A stretch of 62,371 nt of DNA, from contig CAJXPD010000018.1 in NCBI GenBank assembly GCA_913057785.1, positions 1 through 62,371 on the forward strand, written 5' to 3'. The notes below the pieces were generated by a model. It worked only from the letters and a program-made list of their open reading frames with translations. It did no database searches and was not told where the DNA came from. The position numbers were made by a program, and so were the translations under genes. The stretch comes from an uncultured Lewinella sp. GTDB lineage: Bacteria; Bacteroidota; Bacteroidia; Chitinophagales; Saprospiraceae. Positions 26,095 through 34,409 of this stretch are shown here, piece by piece (the stretch's first letter is position 1; the number at the start of each line of letters is the position of its first letter).

Positions 26095-26868
26095 CTATAA
26101 GATGATACTACCTAAGCCTCCGTCAGCAACGATGGCTTGACCTATAATGAAGTTTGAATTAGGACCCCATAAGAAGAGAACTGTTTTTGCTATCTCTTCG
26201 GCGGTACCTATTCTTCCAATTGGGTGATGATTTCCCCATTTTTCTAGTACTTCTTCTACCGGTCCATGTTGGCCTGCACCATAGCGCAATAGTGGCGTAT
26301 CGATGGAGCCTGGACATATACAATTCACATAAATTCCTTCAGCTGCGTGGTCTAGGCCCATGGATCGCGTCATAGAGATAACGGCTCCCTTCGCAGTGGC
26401 GTAGGCTAATACATTCTTCTGGCAACGCATGCCTTGGATGGAGCTAATATGAACGATACCCCCCCCGCCATTGTGCCTGATTGCTGGAACTAGCTGTTTA
26501 CTGACCAGAAACATGCTTTTGAGATTAACATTCATAGTTCTGTCCCAGTCATCTTCAGATGTACTTTCAACTGTTCCATAGGTCTGTAATCCAGCTGAAT
26601 TAGCTAAAAACTTAATTGCACCGAGCTTCTTGGCTTCTGCGAGCAGATTCAATATAGACTCCGGCGAAGTAACATCCGTATGAATGTAGTGGGCCTTCCC
26701 TCCGGCTGCTTCAATCTCCACGGCAGTTTTTAATCCATTATCTTCATCAATATCTGCGATTACGGCGATAGCGCCTTTTTTTGCGGCTTGCACTGCGATG
26801 GCTTGTCCAATCCCGGAGGCACCTCCAGTAACGATTGCTACTGTGTTAGCAATCCAAGAATTTTCCAT
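26095..26868 (-). CDS. Short-chain dehydrogenase/reductase
   Basis: 257 aa, classical SDR. The NAD(P) motif TGGASGIG is at 14-21 and an acidic ADID at 38-41 favours NAD over NADP. NSAG is at 90-93; the catalytic set is Ser142/143, Tyr156 and Lys160 (AYATAK). The C-terminal PGSIDTPLL and IVADGGLGS are standard. The substrate is not deducible; the family covers sugars, steroids and acyl groups. First gene of the pair with the YecM-like protein. Confidence 0.92.
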   Translation of the reverse strand: MENSWIANTVAIVTGGASGIGQAIAVQAAKKGAIAVIADIDEDNGLKTAVEIEAAGGKAHYIHTDVTSPESILNLLAEAKKLGAIKFLANSAGLQTYGTVESTSEDDWDRTMNVNLKSMFLVSKQLVPAIRHNGGGGIVHISSIQGMRCQKNVLAYATAKGAVISMTRSMGLDHAAEGIYVNCICPGSIDTPLLRYGAGQHGPVEEVLEKWGNHHPIGRIGTAEEIAKTVLFLWGPNSNFIIGQAIVADGGLGSIIL

Positions 26869-26978
26869 GGTACTAAATTTTCTATATCAATTAACTTCAG
26901 TAAAAGGAAAACTAAAAACTCCTATTGTAACCATTTTTGAATGATATCTTTCATTAAATCCTCCTTATATTGCAAAAC

Positions 26979-26986
26979 TAAATTTG
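26979..26986 (+). promoter_or_regulatory. Candidate -7 element of the MoxR gene
   Basis: TAAATTTG matches TAnnTTTG exactly, 21 nt before the ATG at 27008. No TTG is seen at the right distance upstream. If real, transcription would begin inside the TTG-started extension, which supports the ATG start. Confidence 0.4.
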
Positions 26987-27007
26987 CTAAAAAAAAGGGT
27001 TCTCCCT

Positions 27008-28093
27008 ATGTCTGAATCGACCGTTCTTCGTCCCCACGCGGAAGAGGCTTATGCAGATGAGTTGCAAGCTTTGGCAGCCATCGACAAAAATAAGAAACCT
27101 CCTCAATGGAAGTTATCTCCTGGAGCAGTAGTAACCTATTTATTGGGGGGAGAATTAGAAGATGGGACTCAAATCACCACAAAATATTTTGGTAGTCGGA
27201 GATTGATCGAAGTAGCAGTCGCTACTTTAGTAACGGATCGAGCCTTGCTACTAGTAGGCATTCCTGGAACTGCCAAAACTTGGGTTTCGGAGCATTTGAC
27301 TGCTGCGATTTCAGGGACTTCTACCCTGCTGGTACAGGGAACAGCAGGAATGAGTGAAGAAGCGCTCCGCTATGGGTGGAATTATGCTCGATTATTGGCA
27401 GAAGGACCAAGTGAGAAAGCTTTGGTTCCCAGTCCGATCATGACAGCCATGCAAGAAGGGAAGATCACTAGAGTGGAAGAGCTGACTCGAATCCCTTCAG
27501 ATGTTCAGGATGCCTTGATTACAATTTTGTCGGAAAAGATGATGCCGGTTCCTGAATTAAATACCGAGATACAAGCTCGGCAGGGATTCAACTTAATTGC
27601 CACAGCAAATGATAGGGACAAGGGAGTAAATGAACTTTCTAGTGCTTTGAGGAGACGTTTCAACACTGTGGTCATGCCCCTTCCATCAAGTTTAGAAGAG
27701 GAAGTGAAGATCGTGCAGCAGCGAGTAGGCGAATTGGGGCGGCATTTGGATCTACCTAAACCAGCAGATACAGTAGCAGAGATACAACGTTTAGTAACCA
27801 TATTTAGAGAATTACGTACTGGAAAGACAGAGGATGGACGGACTAAATTGAAGGTCCCCACCAGTACCTTGAGCACCGCTGAAGCTATTTCCGTAATGAA
27901 CAGCGGACAAGCTTTAGCTGTTCATTTTGGAGATGGCGAAGTTAAAGCTGCCGATCTTGCAGCCAGTTTGACTGGGGCTATTGTCAAGGATCCGGTACAG
28001 GATAAGTTGGTTTGGCAAGAGTACCTAGAAACGGTGGTTAGAGAACGTAAAGATTGGCAGGATTTATATGAAGCCTGTAAGTCCATGCTGTAG
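27008..28093 (+). CDS. MoxR-like AAA+ ATPase
   Basis: 361 aa from the ATG at 27008; the upstream TTG at 26984 adds eight basic residues and overlaps the -7 box. Walker A is GIPGTAKT (from residue 84); the Walker B region reads ITRVEELTRIPSDVQDALITILSEK, with Glu where many AAA proteins have Asp; sensor 1 is FNLIATANDRD and the Arg finger region SSALRRRF. MoxR proteins act as chaperones with VWA partners. No VWA gene lies beside this one. DUF5691 is 1.4 kb upstream, in the same direction, and the two are often linked in other genomes. Confidence 0.86.
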   Translation: MSESTVLRPHAEEAYADELQALAAIDKNKKPPQWKLSPGAVVTYLLGGELEDGTQITTKYFGSRRLIEVAVATLVTDRALLLVGIPGTAKTWVSEHLTAAISGTSTLLVQGTAGMSEEALRYGWNYARLLAEGPSEKALVPSPIMTAMQEGKITRVEELTRIPSDVQDALITILSEKMMPVPELNTEIQARQGFNLIATANDRDKGVNELSSALRRRFNTVVMPLPSSLEEEVKIVQQRVGELGRHLDLPKPADTVAEIQRLVTIFRELRTGKTEDGRTKLKVPTSTLSTAEAISVMNSGQALAVHFGDGEVKAADLAASLTGAIVKDPVQDKLVWQEYLETVVRERKDWQDLYEACKSML

Positions 28094-28192
28094 GTATTCT
28101 AGGATACAAAGCAGCCTTTTTGTCTTATTAAATTATTGGACTTTGTCGTTTAATAGCGAGGCACCGAGGACAAAAAATGTATATTGTTTAGC

Positions 28193-29605
28193 ATGAAGGG
28201 AAGGCGTTATTGGAGCTTATGTGTTTTAATTTTGGGGTGCGTGTTTGAGGTGCAAGCGCAATTGCCATTCGTCTACGTTGATTCCATAAGCCTCGAAGGA
28301 AACCGAAGAACAAGGACCGAAGTCGTTTTTCGAGAGTTGCTGTTTAAAGAAGGAGATTCAATTGCTATCTCTCTCCTGGAGAAAACTTTAGAACAAAGTG
28401 AACAGCTAATCATGAATACGGGCTTGTTTAATCAAGCCAGTATCATATTTAAAAACTGGGAAGGAAGTACGAATAAGGTCCATATCCATGTAGAAGTAGC
28501 TGAGGCCTGGTTCATCTACCCGGTGCCGGTCATTGAGCTGATTGACCGAAATTTCAATGTCTGGTGGAATGAACAAAACCGTTCCTTAGACCGCCTCAAT
28601 TTTGGGGTCGAGTTTACTCACCTAAATTTTACGGGTCGGCGAGATAAATTTAAGCTTACCGCAAAATACGGGTATACCCGTAGTTATGCCGCTAATTATA
28701 GTCTTCCATTCTTTAACAAACAACAGACCCTTGGTTTCGAAGCGGAAGTGTCTTTTGCTCGAAATAGAGAACTTAATTACTTGACCGTTGGCAACAAGCA
28801 AGAATTTTTTCGTTCGCCAGAAAATGAATTTTTGTACCAACGATTTCGAGCAGAAGGAGCTTTACTTTACCGACCGGGACATCATTTGTTCCATAGCTTT
28901 CGCTTTCGTTATGAGCAAAATCGAGTAGGAGATATCATTGCCCAGGAATTTAATCCAGATTTTTATCTGGGCGCAAGAAATATGCAACGTTCCTTTACCT
29001 TGGGCTACCGTTTTGTCTATGATCGTCGAGATGTAAGAGCCTACCCTATTCAAGGGGCTTTATTTATCACCGAAGTTACTAAAACGGGCCTGGGCATATT
29101 TGATGACCGAGATGGGATGACATTAGAAGCTAACTATGACTTTTTTATGCCCATTTCTAGGAGATGGAGCGCTGGGGTGAGAACTGGTGGGAAGTTGTCT
29201 TTAATTAGATCTAGACAACCCTATAATGACTATCGAGCAGTAGGGTTCAATCAGAATAACCTGTATGGTTATGAGCTCTACATTATCGATGGCTTGGATA
29301 TGGCGATAGCAAGACCTTTTATACGCCATAAATTCTATGAAAGAACCTGGAATTTTGGAAAGCTGATGCCCTTGAAAGCTTTTCGGAAAATGCCCATTAA
29401 AATGTTCCTTTCTGCAAATAGTGGTTTTGGTTACGTACATGATCCATATACGCGAGATGTCAACCCATTTAGCGATCGATTTCTTTGGGGAGGAGGTATA
29501 GGTTTAGACATTGTCCTATTCTATGATAAGGTGATTCAAATACAATATAGCTTTAACCATTTGTGGGAAAAAGGACTATTTTTACATGTGAACACCAATA
29601 TTTAG
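28193..29605 (+). CDS. BamA-like outer-membrane protein (one POTRA plus barrel)
   Basis: 470 aa from the ATG at 28193, after which a signal peptide follows (SLCVLILGCVFEVQAQ); a TTG three codons upstream is less likely. A single POTRA-like domain (about 25-100: VDSISLEGNRRTRTEVVFREL) precedes a 16-strand-type surface-antigen barrel with aromatic strand ends and RRDVRAYPIQGALF (about 282-295), an Omp85 landmark. It could insert or export other outer-membrane proteins or lipids, but it is much shorter than true BamA (several POTRAs). One nucleotide separates its stop from nadK, so the pair is one operon. Confidence 0.8.
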   Translation: MKGRRYWSLCVLILGCVFEVQAQLPFVYVDSISLEGNRRTRTEVVFRELLFKEGDSIAISLLEKTLEQSEQLIMNTGLFNQASIIFKNWEGSTNKVHIHVEVAEAWFIYPVPVIELIDRNFNVWWNEQNRSLDRLNFGVEFTHLNFTGRRDKFKLTAKYGYTRSYAANYSLPFFNKQQTLGFEAEVSFARNRELNYLTVGNKQEFFRSPENEFLYQRFRAEGALLYRPGHHLFHSFRFRYEQNRVGDIIAQEFNPDFYLGARNMQRSFTLGYRFVYDRRDVRAYPIQGALFITEVTKTGLGIFDDRDGMTLEANYDFFMPISRRWSAGVRTGGKLSLIRSRQPYNDYRAVGFNQNNLYGYELYIIDGLDMAIARPFIRHKFYERTWNFGKLMPLKAFRKMPIKMFLSANSGFGYVHDPYTRDVNPFSDRFLWGGGIGLDIVLFYDKVIQIQYSFNHLWEKGLFLHVNTNI

Positions 29606-29606
29606 C

Positions 29607-30488
29607 ATGCAGATTGTAGTCTTTAGCAAGGTCTTGAAGGAGAAAGATATTCCCCATGTACAACACTTGTTTGATGTACTGCATGAGGAAGGGATCAATA
29701 GCTATGTTTTCGGCCCTTACTTGGAACAGTTGAAGGGGAAAATTGATCTGAAACGTGACGTAGGGGTATTCGAAAACCACTTGGATTTTACAGTGAAAAA
29801 GCTTGACTTCTGCCTAACCTTAGGCGGAGATGGAACCATACTGGATGCGCTAACTTATGTGCGAGAAAGTGAAGTACCTATATTAGGGATTAACCTCGGG
29901 CGTTTAGGTTTTCTAGCTAGTATCGAAAAGACAAAAATCACGGAAGCCATTCAGATCATTAAGCGGGGTATGTACTACATTGACGAGCGGGACATGCTGT
30001 ACCTAGAGTCTAATTTACCCATCTTCCAGGATATTCCTTTTGCCTTGAACGACTGTACCTTGCTGAAGAGGGAAACCTCTTCCATGATTACAATACATAC
30101 TTTTATCAATGGATCATACCTAAACTCCTATTGGGCGGACGGGATTATTGTGGCTACACCAACGGGGTCTACTGGGTACTCTCTGAGTTGTGGCGGTCCG
30201 ATTATCTTTCCTCGATCCGGTAATTTTGTCATTACGCCGGTAGCTCCGCATAATTTAAATGTACGACCGATTGTGATTTCGGATGATTCGGTCATCTCCT
30301 TTGAAATCGAGGGACGGGCAGAGAATTTCCTTTGCACGCTAGATTCAAGATTCGAACCGATTACAGCAGCTCACCAATTAGCAGTGCGTCGCAACAACTT
30401 CAAAGCTCGCCTAGTACGCCCACAGGACGATGACTTTTTGAATACAATTCGTGAGAAGTTAGCTTGGGGTGTAGACCAGCGCAATTAG
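29607..30488 (+). CDS. nadK: NAD kinase
   Basis: Phosphorylates NAD to NADP; 293 aa, normal length. GGDGT at 73-77 and the following GINLGRLGFLAS (94-105) are the diagnostic motifs, with TPTGSTGYSLSCGG further on. Cotranscribed with the BamA-like gene 1 nt upstream and ended by a strong terminator. Confidence 0.97.
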   Translation: MQIVVFSKVLKEKDIPHVQHLFDVLHEEGINSYVFGPYLEQLKGKIDLKRDVGVFENHLDFTVKKLDFCLTLGGDGTILDALTYVRESEVPILGINLGRLGFLASIEKTKITEAIQIIKRGMYYIDERDMLYLESNLPIFQDIPFALNDCTLLKRETSSMITIHTFINGSYLNSYWADGIIVATPTGSTGYSLSCGGPIIFPRSGNFVITPVAPHNLNVRPIVISDDSVISFEIEGRAENFLCTLDSRFEPITAAHQLAVRRNNFKARLVRPQDDDFLNTIREKLAWGVDQRN

Positions 30489-30523
30489 GCGACCAGGAAT
30501 GTCACCGACAGGAAAGTGGTAAA

Positions 30524-30561
30524 ACAAAAAAGCTCAGCTATTTGTAGCTGAGCTTTTTTGT
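30524..30561 (+). terminator. Strong intrinsic terminator after nadK
   Basis: A 17-bp perfect stem (ACAAAAAAGCTCAGCTA with TAGCTGAGCTTTTTTGT) and a 4-nt loop TTTG. The stem includes the U-run, and the sequence works on either strand. Confidence 0.9.
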
Positions 30562-31138
30562 TCAGAAAATGATGACGCAATTGGCTAGACTGGAGATTCA
30601 GAATGCACTCGATATTGCTATTTCTCAATTTCTTGTTGTGTTACCATAGTTAGCTTATGGTTTACACCCTGGATTAGTAACGAGTTTTGCGCATCATCCT
30701 CTGCTGTGGGATAGGCAAAAGACATTCATCTTCTGCCTGAGACGAGTATGGCGGACTCATAGGCTTGATTTTTATCGGGAATCCGTGGCCAAGTTTCACA
30801 TGAGGATTTTGACAGGCTAAGAAGGCTATGTTAAAGCCCAATCATTAACGCTGATTCCCGAGTAATTAACAATAATCGAATATAGTAAAAATTTTACAAA
30901 AAGATAAAAAAGTAGTTTATTATTTTGTTTATAGGGATTTGTGTGGAGTATTAAGTTGTATTAATTAGTATATGTGGTATATAAATTGGTGGTAATTATC
31001 TAGCTGTACTGTAACGGCTTATCATTTAAAAGTGCATAGTAGTGGCTGGAGAGATAGTTTGGAAGAAATTCCTATCTTCATAGCCTCGAATATCTCATCT
31101 CAAATCTCAGGTTTAATAGCAACCAAAACCAAGTTACA
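30562..31138. other. 577-bp gene-free region upstream of an outer-membrane protein
   Basis: No credible ORF on either strand. Left part of ordinary composition; a 9-bp inverted repeat TCGGGAATC (30775-30783) with GATTCCCGA (30853-30861) is present. From about 30862 to 31000 it is strongly A+T-rich (runs of A, T and TTTG), as in promoter or UP-element regions. No exact TAnnTTTG pair near 31139 was found. Confidence 0.45.
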
Positions 31139-31855
31139 ATGAAAAATTGCTTATTAAACCTTTTTCTAGCCATTGTTCTATTCGTTTCCATAGTTTTTCA
31201 GCTAGATGCACAAAGTAGGATTAGCGTATATGCCCAAGGTGGAGTTTTAGTAGGGACGCCTTTTGGTGAAATCCCCGAAGGGGCAACAGGTAGGCCAGGA
31301 GTGCGAGCATCCACTGGGATAGAAATGAAATGGACTGCTACTAAGATTTTCTCTGTTCATTTAGGGGCTCTATTTGCGCACAAGTCCAATGAATTCCAAA
31401 CACCGGTGACTGGGAAATACAATATTTCTGATGGGATCTTGGGAATAAGATTACCCTTTCCCATTAATGTGAAATATACTGGGACAGTCCAGGGCGCCAT
31501 TTCAAATAAGTATGTAGATATCCCGATCTACGGAGGAGTTCAAGTGGGAAGGAGAACGATGTTGACCATAGGATATCAGTATTCTCATTTGCTAGATGGC
31601 CAGTTTGACGGCACTGCTGATGTTAGGGCCCTGGCCTTGAATTTTCCTGGGCAAGAATTTGACGAATCACACTTGCTCAGAGAAGATGATCATGCCGCTA
31701 TAGCTGGGATGCATTATCTGCTATTTGATCAGTTAGAAATGCGTCTACGTTTTGGGTTTGGACTAAACAATATCTTCACCGAAATTCCGGAAGGTATGAG
31801 CAGCATGCGCAATTTATACTTAGGAGTGATGCTGGCTTATGGATTTCCACTATAG
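31139..31855 (+). CDS. Outer-membrane beta-barrel protein of unknown function
   Basis: 238 aa with a signal peptide (LFLAIVLFVSIVFQLDAQ). The mature part alternates hydrophobic and polar residues in short strands (for example RISVYAQGGVLVG, GVQVGRRTMLTIGYQYSHLL) and ends YLGVMLAYGFPL, consistent with an 8-10-stranded barrel. It resembles the small outer-membrane proteins common in Bacteroidota but I cannot name a family. Preceded by an unusually long A+T-rich region, suggesting regulated expression. Single gene. Confidence 0.7.
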   Translation: MKNCLLNLFLAIVLFVSIVFQLDAQSRISVYAQGGVLVGTPFGEIPEGATGRPGVRASTGIEMKWTATKIFSVHLGALFAHKSNEFQTPVTGKYNISDGILGIRLPFPINVKYTGTVQGAISNKYVDIPIYGGVQVGRRTMLTIGYQYSHLLDGQFDGTADVRALALNFPGQEFDESHLLREDDHAAIAGMHYLLFDQLEMRLRFGFGLNNIFTEIPEGMSSMRNLYLGVMLAYGFPL

Positions 31856-31922
31856 TGAGGCGATTGATTCCTTTTACGAGACCAGATTCACACTTATGTC
31901 AGTAGTAGGGATAAGGCTCCAG

Positions 31923-32852
31923 TTATTTCTTGAGAAGAAATAGTAAGGGGATATCTAATCTCTTATTCCAAGCATTTTCACTGTGATTTTCTCCAGGAAA
32001 GTACTTAGTCATCCAATTATTATCACCGTATCCCTTTTCGAGCATTATGGTATCGACCTGTTTTTGGATTTCAGGATAGTACTGATCCAGAGTTTGGTCA
32101 CCACAATCGAAGTATAATTTGTGTTTCTTGGGATTTGGAAGATTGTTGGTAAGGTAGCTCAGGAAGGAGCTCGGTACTGGATTATTTTCGGGCGTAAATG
32201 TGCCGATCCAATGCGTGGATAAACAAGCAGCGCCTCCAAATATTTTAGGATACTCACAGATAGCATACATTGAAATCAAACCGCCCATGCTACTACCGGC
32301 TATATAGGTGTTTTTTCTATTTCTATAAACGGAGTAGTTTTTGTCGATATAGGGTTTCAGCTCTTTTACAATGAACCTTAGGTAATTGTCTGATTCTGGA
32401 TGGAAACCCTTAGCCTCCCCTCTTGATGCCCAGTATAGCTGCGCATTTACGGTATCTTTTTCAATCTTGGATAAAGATTCAAATGGCTTTTGCGGGAAGT
32501 AATCTGGATGTCTCGTAGCTCCTCCGTTCCAAATACCCACTACAATGAAATCTTTGATTTGATTAGCTGTCCATAAATTAGTAGCTACATCATCTATATT
32601 CCAAGCCTGCTTATTCCACGACTGCTCAGGATCATAAAGCATTTGCCCATCGTGCATGTATAGCACTGCAAATTTTTTGGACTCAGAATAATTTTCTGGT
32701 AGCCAAATATCGATATGCCGTTCGGTCACATACTTTGACTGGAAATTCTCAATACGGTCAATTTTGCCGTTTACTACTTTAGGGATTGGGTTCTGTGCTT
32801 TAGCTATTAATACCAAAGCTAGGAGTAGAGTGAGACTCAATAATCTTTTCAT
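31923..32852 (-). CDS. Secreted esterase (enterochelin esterase/esterase D-like)
   Basis: 309 aa, signal peptide (MKRLLSLTLLLALVLIAKAQ). Alpha/beta hydrolase with KKFAVLYMHDGQMLYDP (about 59-75), nucleophile Ser188 in GSSMGG and a His near 290 (GENHSENAW). The fold is that of the putative-esterase family (esterase D, enterochelin esterase, Ig-like-linked esterases). Natural substrates may be acylated sugars or siderophores. Single gene upstream of nothing obvious; the 70 bp to lpdA hold the lpdA terminator. Confidence 0.82.
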   Translation of the reverse strand: MKRLLSLTLLLALVLIAKAQNPIPKVVNGKIDRIENFQSKYVTERHIDIWLPENYSESKKFAVLYMHDGQMLYDPEQSWNKQAWNIDDVATNLWTANQIKDFIVVGIWNGGATRHPDYFPQKPFESLSKIEKDTVNAQLYWASRGEAKGFHPESDNYLRFIVKELKPYIDKNYSVYRNRKNTYIAGSSMGGLISMYAICEYPKIFGGAACLSTHWIGTFTPENNPVPSSFLSYLTNNLPNPKKHKLYFDCGDQTLDQYYPEIQKQVDTIMLEKGYGDNNWMTKYFPGENHSENAWNKRLDIPLLFLLKK

Positions 32853-32880
32853 GCAAAGATGAATTGGGGATAAAAAAAAA

Positions 32881-32911
32881 TCCCATAGGCGAAATGGATC
32901 GACCTATGGGA
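32881..32911 (-). terminator. Intrinsic terminator of the lpdA transcript
   Basis: TCCCATAGG / CCTATGGGA stem with a 13-nt loop. On the minus strand it is followed by a run of nine T (from the A-run at 32872-32880). Located 26 nt after the lpdA stop. Confidence 0.85.
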
Positions 32912-32936
32912 TATATCTATCGTATGTTAGTATCTT

Positions 32937-34340
32937 TTAGATGTGCAATGCTCGATCTTCCGTAGCAGCTAAAGCTGCTTCCTTGAAGGCTTCGGTATAG
33001 GTCGGGTGAGCATGACTCATCCGAGAAGCATCTTCTGCACTGGCACGGAATTCCATTAAGGCAACCGCTTCTGCGATCATATCTGCCGTACGAGGACCAA
33101 CCATATGCACCCCAAGAATTTCATCCGTGGTAGCATCCGCCAATACCTTGACCATTCCTTCTGTGTCCGTACTGGCACGAGCTCGACCTAAGGCCTTGAA
33201 TGGGAATTTACCGGACTTATAAGCTATTCCAGCTTCCTTCAGTTGTTCTTCTGTTTTACCAACAGCGGCAACTTCAGGCCAAGTATATACTACGCCAGGA
33301 ATCAAGTTGTAATCGATGTGTGGTTTTTGACCTGCAATCGTTTCTGCCACAAATACACCTTCTTCTTCGGCCTTGTGCGCCAGCATTGCACCCTTGATCA
33401 CATCTCCAATCGCATAAATGCCGGGAACATTAGTTTGTAGATGGGCATCAACTTCTACTCTTCCCTTTTCATCCGTTGGTATGCCAACTTTGTCCAAGCC
33501 CAGATTATCCGTATAAGCACGGCGCCCGATAGCTACTAAGCAATAGTCTGTATTGAGTTTGAAAGTGTCCTCAGTATCTCTCTTTTGTACTTCGACGGTA
33601 ACACTTTTCTTGTTGGCTTTTACAGTAGTTACCATGTGCTTAACGTGGAATTTTACGCCCAACTTCTTCATGGCACGCGTCAGTTCTTTCGAACAATCTT
33701 TGTCCATGGTTGGAAGTATTCGATCCATATATTCTACCACATGGATCTCTGATCCCAATCTAGCATACACAGACCCGAGCTCCAATCCAATGACTCCTCC
33801 TCCAATAATTACCATGCTTTTGGGAACATCTTCAATATTTAGTGCTTCTGTTGAAGTGATGACCCTGTTCTTATCATAGTTGAAAGCAGCAGGCGTAATG
33901 GGTTTAGAACCGGTAGCGATGATCACCTTGTCTGTTTCGATCGTCTCATTACTCCCATCTGCTTTAGCCACATTGATTGTATTGGCATTGATGAAGGAGC
34001 CATGGCCATGGAAAACAGTGATCTTGTTCTTTTTCATCAGGAAGTCAATACCCTTCGTAGTTTGCTCTACAACGGCATTCTTTCGTTTGATCATCTGAGG
34101 CATATTGACCTTTAGATTGGAGAGGTCAATACCGTGCTCAGTGAATTTCTCTTTAGCATTATGATAATGCTCCGAAGAGTCGAGAAGTGCCTTGGAAGGA
34201 ATACAACCTACATTGAGGCAAGTACCACCTAGGGTATTGTATTTTTCGATGATTGCAGTAGTTAAACCTAATTGTGCGCATCTGATGGCTGCTACATAAC
34301 CGCCAGGACCAGATCCAATGACGGTAACATCATACTTCAT
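32937..34340 (-). CDS. lpdA: Dihydrolipoyl dehydrogenase
   Basis: E3 subunit of 2-oxoacid dehydrogenase complexes and of the glycine cleavage system; FAD and NAD dependent. 467 aa, standard length. FAD motif VIGSGPGGYVAA near the start, redox-active disulfide Cys41-Cys46 (GGTCLNVGCIPSK), NAD-binding VIIGGGVIGLELGSV mid-protein, and the C-terminal His445-Glu450 pair (HAHPTYTE). The gene follows ricT by 69 nt on the same strand and ends at its own terminator; no E1 or E2 genes are near. Confidence 0.97.
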   Translation of the reverse strand: MKYDVTVIGSGPGGYVAAIRCAQLGLTTAIIEKYNTLGGTCLNVGCIPSKALLDSSEHYHNAKEKFTEHGIDLSNLKVNMPQMIKRKNAVVEQTTKGIDFLMKKNKITVFHGHGSFINANTINVAKADGSNETIETDKVIIATGSKPITPAAFNYDKNRVITSTEALNIEDVPKSMVIIGGGVIGLELGSVYARLGSEIHVVEYMDRILPTMDKDCSKELTRAMKKLGVKFHVKHMVTTVKANKKSVTVEVQKRDTEDTFKLNTDYCLVAIGRRAYTDNLGLDKVGIPTDEKGRVEVDAHLQTNVPGIYAIGDVIKGAMLAHKAEEEGVFVAETIAGQKPHIDYNLIPGVVYTWPEVAAVGKTEEQLKEAGIAYKSGKFPFKALGRARASTDTEGMVKVLADATTDEILGVHMVGPRTADMIAEAVALMEFRASAEDASRMSHAHPTYTEAFKEAALAATEDRALHI

Positions 34341-34409
34341 GAAGATTTAATTTTGTTGCTCGAGACCATATTCTTGTTAAATAACAGTGATGGTTAAACG
34401 AGTCAGCTT

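Noticed and set aside
30775..30861. 9-bp inverted repeat as a possible mobile element end
   Set aside because: No transposase, no target duplication and no second copy; matches of this size occur by chance over such distances.
32853..32880. CATCTTTG box right before the esterase start as a promoter
   Set aside because: One mismatch to TAnnTTTG and it would leave almost no leader; no upstream box.
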